Program-made: the position numbers and the translations under genes | The notes under the pieces: generated by a model | What the model was told of the DNA's origin: nothing | What the model saw: the letters and a program-made list of their open reading frames with translations, nothing else | Databases searched by the model: none | Source of the DNA: Dunaliella salina | Lineage: Eukaryota > Chlorophyta > Chlorophyceae > Chlamydomonadales > Dunaliellaceae | Direction: 5' to 3' | Length of the DNA stretch: 11,302 nucleotides | NCBI GenBank assembly: GCA_002284615.2 | Contig: MU069817.1 | Location: 185,706-197,007 of the forward strand | Part shown: in pieces, positions 7,375-11,302 of the stretch | How the letters are laid out: the number at the start of each line of letters is the position of its first letter | Position numbering within the stretch: position 1 is the stretch's first letter

Positions 7375-8700
7375 TAAGTCATACGCTGAATCTGGCGCTT
7401 CCAGTTAAGGTCCATTGTCATTTGAACTCCCAGATAGAGGAAGGGCTCACTTGATGCAAGGAACTAGGCCTTCTGTCCTTGGATTTCTATTTTCCCCTGA
7501 AGTCTTTGATGGAGAGCTTGATATGGAGTCACTTTATTGTGATCTTTTCTGGAGTAGCTGTGTAGAATGCCGTAGTTTTAGTCTTGCTGCCAGAAATAAT
7601 GAGTACGGCCCAGTCAGAGTAGAGAATGAGCTTTCTGGCTTGTGCTTTCAGGTCTTGTATTGTGCTAGTTGGACAGAGGAGGTCATCAGCAAAGGCAGCG
7701 CTGCTAAGGTTATTTGCAAGGTGGTTGCCGGTGGTGTTTTGGCCTGGGACACATGTGGTACATCCATGTTTGTAGCCGCGCCCCCCAACATGCAGCCAAC
7801 GCAGGAGAGGCTCCATGTAGAGGAGAAAGAGAAAGGGTGAGAGTGTATCACCTTGAATTGTACCTCTTTCAACGTGAATTTGCTTAGTGCTAACCCCTGA
7901 GGGCAGTCTCACTTGAGTAGTGGCATTTTCATATAGATTTTTGACGGAGTCTATGGCATCAGTTGGGAAGCCCAAATCGTACATTATCCAGAGCATCCTG
8001 TCATGGTCAGTGGTGTTGAAGGCTGAGGTGAAGTCTACAATGTCAATGAAGGCATAGAAATCCTTTCCAAATTTTTTTTGCATCTTCAAGCCCCATGATA
8101 ACATTTGGGAGTTGGTGGATGGGGTCTTTTTGATTCCGGAAACCAGCTTGTGTGGAGCTCAGGAGGGAGTGTGCTTCTGTGTTATCATAGAGAGTGTTCG
8201 TGACCATGCGCATCCAGAGTTTGTTGAGTGTGCTGGCTAGTCCAATGGGCCTGTAAGAGGATATGTCTGTCTCCACTCCTTTGTTTTTGTCAATGAGGAT
8301 AGTCTCACTAAACTTTAAAGACACCGGGGTGAGGCCCAAAGCCCACATGATGATGAAGAGCTTATGAATGCTCTCTTGGGTTTTGGGGGAGAGCAATCAA
8401 AGGATCTCATTCACTATGCCATCTGTACCTGGTGATTTGTTATTACTAAGGGTTTTGATGCATTCATTAAAGGCATTTTTATCCATGATTTTGGAGTGGA
8501 GCCATTCTCTTTGATCCTTCCCCTCCGATTTGTCTTGTGTAATCCTTGACTGGAGAATAAATGGGTCTGGCACAAGGTCAGAATGATTAGACTGCTCCCA
8601 GGGATAATGACGTGGGGCTTCGTGTGGAAGGTATTTGCCATGTTTGATATTTGCTGCCCTCATAGCCTGTGTGTAACACTTTTTAGCAATCTGTGCCTGC
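7375..8700 (-). pseudogene. Reverse transcriptase domain of element A (decayed)
   Basis: Minus-strand RT motifs appear in order: KSPGTDGIVNEIL (motif 0/1, near 8440-8400), SSYRPIGLASTLNKLW, TQAGFRNQKDPIHQL, motif A FIDIVDFTSAF (catalytic Asp codon 8033-8035), motif B TIQGDTLSPF (7861-7832), motif C AFADDL (FADD at 7693-7682), motif D with SGSKTKTTAF, and thumb YLGVQMTMDLNW (YLGV at 7436-7425). These are diagnostic of a non-LTR reverse transcriptase, which copies the element RNA at a nicked target. All catalytic Asp residues survive. The frame is broken by TGA at 8397-8399, a frameshift at an eight-T run (8072-8079), TGA next to 7529, a frameshift near 7500 and TAG near 7467. FTSAFN lacks the more usual Asp at its end (AFD). 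Upstream, MRAANIKHGKYLPHEAPR leads into motif 0. Confidence 0.9.
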
Positions 8701-9430
8701 TTGGTTGGTTCAGTTTAGTTCAGTCTCAATATCACCTTTCTCTGGGTCTCGGAGTGCTTGGAGACCTGTTCTCGGTTGTGCATTCTTGTCTTTAAATTTC
8801 CTCTTTTCCTTGTGTGCTTATTTGGGGTATGTATTGATTGTTTTTTGCATCTTTTTACGAGCAATGTCGTGGTTGTCTTTATTACAAGTTTCATCTATGT
8901 AAGTAATGGCCTGTTTAGCGCTCTCGGAGAGCTCTTGCAGTTGTGGAAGAGGAAGGATATCAAGTGGATATCAAGTGGAAAGATATCAAGTGGAAGAGGA
9001 AGGATATCAAGATTGTTAAGTTTGGAGATGGCTTTATTAAGGTTCGCATTTCCCCTAATTTGCTTCAAAGTGGTGGAGGTGCAGTCAGTTGTGTTGATGG
9101 CAAGGGAGGTCAGCTGAGACTGGATGTTCCTGATCAAGGAAAGCTCTTTTTCAGGTTGCACCGTTTATTGCTTTTAGTCCTCGGGTTGCAGTGGTTGTGG
9201 TCTGAGGAGATAGTTTTCGTGTTGCACACTTTCAATGCTACTTGGTAGGAAGAGTGAACAAGGCTAGAGATGCCTTCTGCCAGTTTTTCAACTGTATGAG
9301 GGGCCGGTTCATTGCAGAGTGTCTTGAGTTTTTTGGTTTGTTTGGCTTCCACGCTTCCAACATGCTTATCACACCCCCTCACATCCGAGCCCTGCATAGT
9401 CTCAACAGAAAGGTTCTCCAACCCCCTTGA
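8700..9430 (-). pseudogene. Linker upstream of RT in element A, helical and Lys-rich
   Basis: Minus-strand coding traces without catalytic motifs. In order they are APHTVEKLAEGISSL, VHSSYQVALKVCNTKTI, LIRNIQSQLTSLAINTTD, TTLKQIRGNANLNKAISKL, a repeat-scrambled stretch (9011-8943), LQELSESAKQAITYID, NKDNHDIARKKMQKTINTYP, a TAA stop, HKEKRKFKDKN and LQALRDPEKGDIE. The sequence is mostly predicted helix, as in the APE-RT linker of many LINEs. At least two frameshifts are needed to follow it, near 9140 and within the repeat. The APE expected further upstream is absent: the next sequence is a plus-strand fragment. Identity as a linker rests on position and composition. Confidence 0.6.
8943..9011. 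repeat. Imperfect tandem repeat with four GATATC cores and a 47-bp period
   Basis: The 22-mer at 8943-8964 (gtggaagaggaaggatatca plus ag) recurs exactly at 8990-9011, an offset of 47 bp. Between them are two further gatatcaag cores (8967-8975, 8982-8990). Because 47 is not a multiple of three, the expansion shifts the minus-strand frame of element A: its translation on one side reads SKLNNLDILPLPLDI, and LQELSESAKQ resumes in another frame. It looks like local duplication after insertion. Confidence 0.85.
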
Positions 9431-9439
9431 ATTTGGCCT

Positions 9440-10050
9440 AAAACACCTATTTCAGCACACCCAGCGGAGGCCAGGTCTTTGGAGCGCACACAAATGCCCT
9501 CCCTGTGCGCTACACTGGCTTCTCATTCTGCCATCCCCAACATGGAGATGGAACAATGTTTCAACTCCTGCGCCACGCAGTGCACTCCTCTCTCCAAACC
9601 ACAGGTCCAGTTGCCACCTCCATGCTCCTGCCCCACAGGAGAGGCTTCAGCTGTAATGCTTATATGGCCTGGCTTACCCAGTACCCACATCTTGCAAAAG
9701 TACTTGCCAAATTCCCTGCCAGAAACATCAAATTCCAGGCACCACAGCACTGGTTTGATACCATACACAATTCCACCCCACCTTCCTAACATTATTGTCT
9801 GGAATCCCAATGCCAGAGAAGCACTTAACACCGCTAGCAAAGATTGGTTTGAACTTTTCCAACAAGATGTTCTGGCTAACAGGCTACCCCTTGATCTTGC
9901 AAACCCAATGCCACTATGTGCCCATCACCACCTAGCATCACTTGGAAACAGAAATTCCAATCACTTCCCCCTGACATCCATAGCTGCTCACGCAAGTACC
10001 CTCAGGCTAGGACACCCTTCATCCCTGACAACTTCTAAAAGATGTCTACT
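9440..10050 (+). pseudogene. Element D: plus-strand fragment of the segment just upstream of RNase H
   Basis: The plus strand reads NTYFSTPSGGQVFGAHTNAL and YTGFSFCHPQHGDG, then LRHAVHSSLQTTGPVATSML and CNAYMAWLTQYPHLAKVLAK. After a frameshift near 9780 it reads IIVWNPNAREALNTASKDW. Each block has a partner in element A (FGAMHDAC, GFSVCHPIYDEG, LQHAIYSAILNTEATATFMF) and element B (VWNTAARVHLNNHNKDWLQG). It is clearly the same family but more divergent, so a different subfamily or an older copy. Both ends are missing: it starts after the PHD region and stops before RNase H. A copy lacking its 3' end is not a simple LINE insertion, which points to later rearrangement. No catalytic function can be assigned to the segment. 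Confidence 0.75.
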
Positions 10051-10975
10051 GGAAGAGTAATGGAAGATTTGGATTTGAAGGCATGACCCTGATTGTACAG
10101 TGTATCCATGCAATACTTCATTATATTCATTTGTTGTTTAAGGGTAATTTCTGATCTCTTTGTTTGCAAGTTGAGAGGTTGGGTTGCGAGATTCAGTATT
10201 TGCAATGGTAGTTGGTGTTATGGCATCATAAAGTTTCTGCCATCTCTGGTAGTGGTAGCCAGAGGTGTCAGCAGAGCCAAGCTTGTGTTTTTTGTGCCTG
10301 TGTGCTCTAGGTTTGTTGCTCAGGTTGGTGAGGTAATGGATTGGGAGAGCATTGGAGCGGTGTATGCCATCATCTTCAAGTTATGAGGGAGAGGTCTTCA
10401 ATGAAAGCCAGTACGAATTGTGGAATGGGTCCCTGGCATTTGGAAATGCAATGTCTATGGTGTCTGAGAGGGTTTTGGTGCGAGCGCAAGCATCAGCCCC
10501 CTCATTTCTTACAATGCCAGAGTGAGCTTTGATTTTGTAGAAATGAAGGGAGCTTTGATTTTGTAGAAATGAAGGGAGGGTCAAGGGAGTGTTCTAATAT
10601 GGTTGATATTGCATGAATGAGCTCTGCATGTAGGTGATACTTCATGAGCATCGGATTCAGGGTTTGCTTAAAAATTTGGGAGAGGCAGGATGCAGTATCA
10701 GTGGCAATTTTTAGTTTGCTCGTGTTGGAGTGCCACGAGGATACCCACAAGTCCTGCTCTGGTGATGGTGTTGGTGGGCCCGTGGCCATTGGGTTTAATG
10801 TGCAGTTGTAAACGTTGGGAGGATTGCGTAGTGCCCCTTCCTGGTTTGTAAACACCTGAACCAGAAAGTGGTTGGGAGTCATCATCTTTGCGTTTAGGTG
10901 ATTTCTCTCCAGTCCTTGGTGTAAGGTGTAAACAGCAAATACAATACAAAGTACAATGGCATCCCGTCATCATTG
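10051..10975 (-). pseudogene. Element E: minus-strand RNase H fragment and following linker (decayed)
   Basis: The minus strand reads LSGSGVYKPGRGTTQSS, TNTITRAGLVGILVAL, IATDTASCLSQIFKQTLNP, HLHAELIHAISTILEHS, then FYKIKAHSGIVRNEGADACA. These align with GAGVYCPSTDS, ITRAGLAAIAAA, IASDSLTSLQQ and KVKSHAGIAGNECADAIA of element B, so this is the same RNase H in a diverged copy. Asp (TDTAS), His (AHSG) and the last Asp (GADA) are kept. The helix Glu is Gly, as in element B. The first Asp strand (YTDGS) is no longer readable near 10940. An extra A in aaaaa after EQTK and a 26-bp duplication (10525-10576) shift the frame, and a stop follows LSLKTSPS near 10382. Beyond it, HKLGSADTSGYHY and MDTLYNQGHAFKSKS match element B up to the knuckle, which is lost at the join with element D. 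Confidence 0.8.
10525..10576. repeat. Perfect 26-bp tandem duplication inside the RNase H of element E
   Basis: agctttgattttgtagaaat plus gaaggg occupies 10525-10550 and is repeated exactly at 10551-10576. On the minus strand each copy encodes PSFLQNQSS, in two different frames, because 26 is not a multiple of three. The duplication is therefore a frame-breaking lesion in the coding sequence just before AHSG. Perfect identity of the units suggests it is recent relative to the rest of the decay. Confidence 0.95.
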
Positions 10976-10976
10976 A

Positions 10977-11023
10977 AAAATGGGCCTTACCCATTTTCCA
11001 AATTTGGAATCATTTTAAAATGA
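10977..11023. repeat. Cluster of three palindromic motifs at the join of elements E and F
   Basis: 10977-10984 (aaaatggg) and 10990-10997 (cccatttt) form an 8-bp stem with a 5-base loop. 10996-11009 (ttccaaatttggaa) and 11010-11023 (tcattttaaaatga) are adjacent perfect 14-bp palindromes. They lie in the short non-coding gap between the minus-strand RNase H fragment and the plus-strand APE. The region is AT-rich, which makes short palindromes more likely by chance. No known site is recognised. Confidence 0.8.
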
Positions 11024-11302
11024 AGGGCTCAAGTGAGCCGAGATAGTAGCAGCATACCCATCATTATTGGAGATATGAATGCAACAATAAAAAACGATGA
11101 CCGTACCAGTAACAGGAGCTATCCCTGTGACATCCAGTACAGAAATTTCCTTCTCTCTAACAAGCTCTCACCCTGTGGAGAGGACACCGCTAGGCCCTGG
11201 ACCCACTGTCAAGCCACGGGCAAAGAAGCTGACAATAGTACCATCTACTCCTTTGGCAGGATTGATGACATTGTTCTGCCCTCCAGAATTGCATCTGCTT
11301 GC
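11024..11302 (+). CDS. Element F: partial APE-type endonuclease domain, runs off the right edge
   Basis: From 11024 (just after a TGA at 11021-11023) the plus strand is open to the window end. It reads SSSIPIIIGDMNATI, about 60 residues of variable sequence, then YSFGRIDDIVLPSRIAS. GDMNA (Asp codon 11072-11074) is the GDxN motif of exonuclease III/APE-like LINE endonucleases, which supplies metal-binding and catalytic residues. RIDDIVLPS is the matching late motif (R-I-D-x-[IV]-[FL]). The final SDH motif should lie just beyond 11302. In APE-type LINEs this domain nicks the target DNA to prime reverse transcription. The N-terminal part with the catalytic Glu is absent, so this is a 5'-broken piece. 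No stop or frameshift falls within it. It is probably the same family, which would give the dual-endonuclease arrangement of Dualen, but orientation and position do not link it physically to the RT at 8700-7375. Confidence 0.8.

Larger units (their letters stand above)
1..9430 (-). mobile_element. Element A: long decayed Dualen/RandI-like non-LTR retrotransposon, interrupted by element B
   Basis: I infer that the minus-strand fragments at 9430-6297 and 4130-1 are one element split by the plus-strand insertion at 4131-6296. They have the same orientation, their domains follow a sensible LINE order (linker, RT, post-RT region, Ser/Pro/Thr-rich linker, PHD finger, uncertain OTU-like region, RNase H, CCHC, restriction-like nuclease), and no domain occurs twice. 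The frame is broken by several stops and frameshifts, so the copy is dead. No 5' end is visible: homology fades near 9430, where a plus-strand fragment begins. The 3' end lies at or left of base 1, because base 1 aligns with the last base before the AG of the stop codon of element B. The alternative is two separate 5'-truncated copies side by side. I find no clear target-site duplication around element B that would settle this. Confidence 0.6.

Noticed and set aside
152..8399. Reassigned UGA codon, because many frame breaks are TGA (572-574, 8397-8399, about 6658)
   Set aside because: TAA and TAG breaks and frameshifts occur in the same copies, TGA sites do not align to one amino acid (one aligns with Arg), and the intact element B frame contains no internal TGA. 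Decay explains it, several cases fitting CGA to TGA.
8943..9011. Repeats with short spacers as a CRISPR array
   Set aside because: The cores are 9 bp with irregular spacing, the spacers are parts of the repeat, and the context is a eukaryotic retrotransposon.
9242..9440. Plus-strand frames leading into element D as its upstream coding part
   Set aside because: The minus strand here reads as element A linker (APHTVEKLAEGISSL), and plus-strand similarity to the family starts only near 9440.

Overview
This is a block of eukaryotic repeat DNA. I find no host gene, tRNA, rRNA, bacterial operon or CRISPR. Every coding trace I can support comes from one family of non-LTR retrotransposon (LINE), present as at least six whole, broken, nested or inverted pieces. 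Spread over the pieces are an APE-type endonuclease (plus strand, 11024-11302), a reverse transcriptase (minus, about 8660-7375), a PHD-type zinc finger (minus, 3446-3252), an RNase H (three copies), a CCHC knuckle and a PD-(D/E)XK restriction-like endonuclease (two copies). A LINE family with both an APE and a restriction-like endonuclease plus RNase H matches the Dualen/RandI clade, known (from memory) from the green alga Chlamydomonas reinhardtii. An alga or another protist is therefore the likeliest source, but I cannot name the species. Moderate GC and many stop codons fit decaying intergenic DNA.

Layout. (A) A long decayed minus-strand copy appears to run from about 9430 down to base 1 and probably beyond the left edge. 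In coding order it has a linker (9430-8700), RT (8700-7375), a post-RT region (7372-6297), then after an interruption a Ser/Pro/Thr-rich linker (4130-3510), the PHD finger, an uncertain OTU-like region (3123-2227), RNase H, the CCHC knuckle and the restriction-like nuclease (2226-1). (B) A younger, 5'-truncated plus-strand copy (4131-6296) sits inside A. It is open from its 5' break to its TAG stop and ends in a pyrimidine-rich tail. (C) A 208-bp plus-strand 3' end of the same family (1441-1648), flanked by an 8-bp direct repeat, interrupts the RNase H of A. (D) A plus-strand fragment (about 9440-10050) covers the segment just before RNase H. (E) A minus-strand RNase H fragment (about 10975-10051) carries a 26-bp tandem duplication. 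(F) A plus-strand APE domain (11024-11302) runs off the right edge.

A and B share about 2 kb in opposite orientation, so 1-2226 and 4131-6164 form a large imperfect inverted repeat around a 1.9-kb spacer. If the A fragments are one element, its polyprotein order is RT - linker - PHD - (OTU-like?) - RNase H - CCHC - nuclease. The APE in F implies the same family carries an APE at its N terminus. All copies but B and the short F piece carry frameshifts or stops. B lacks RT and APE, so no autonomous element is visible.
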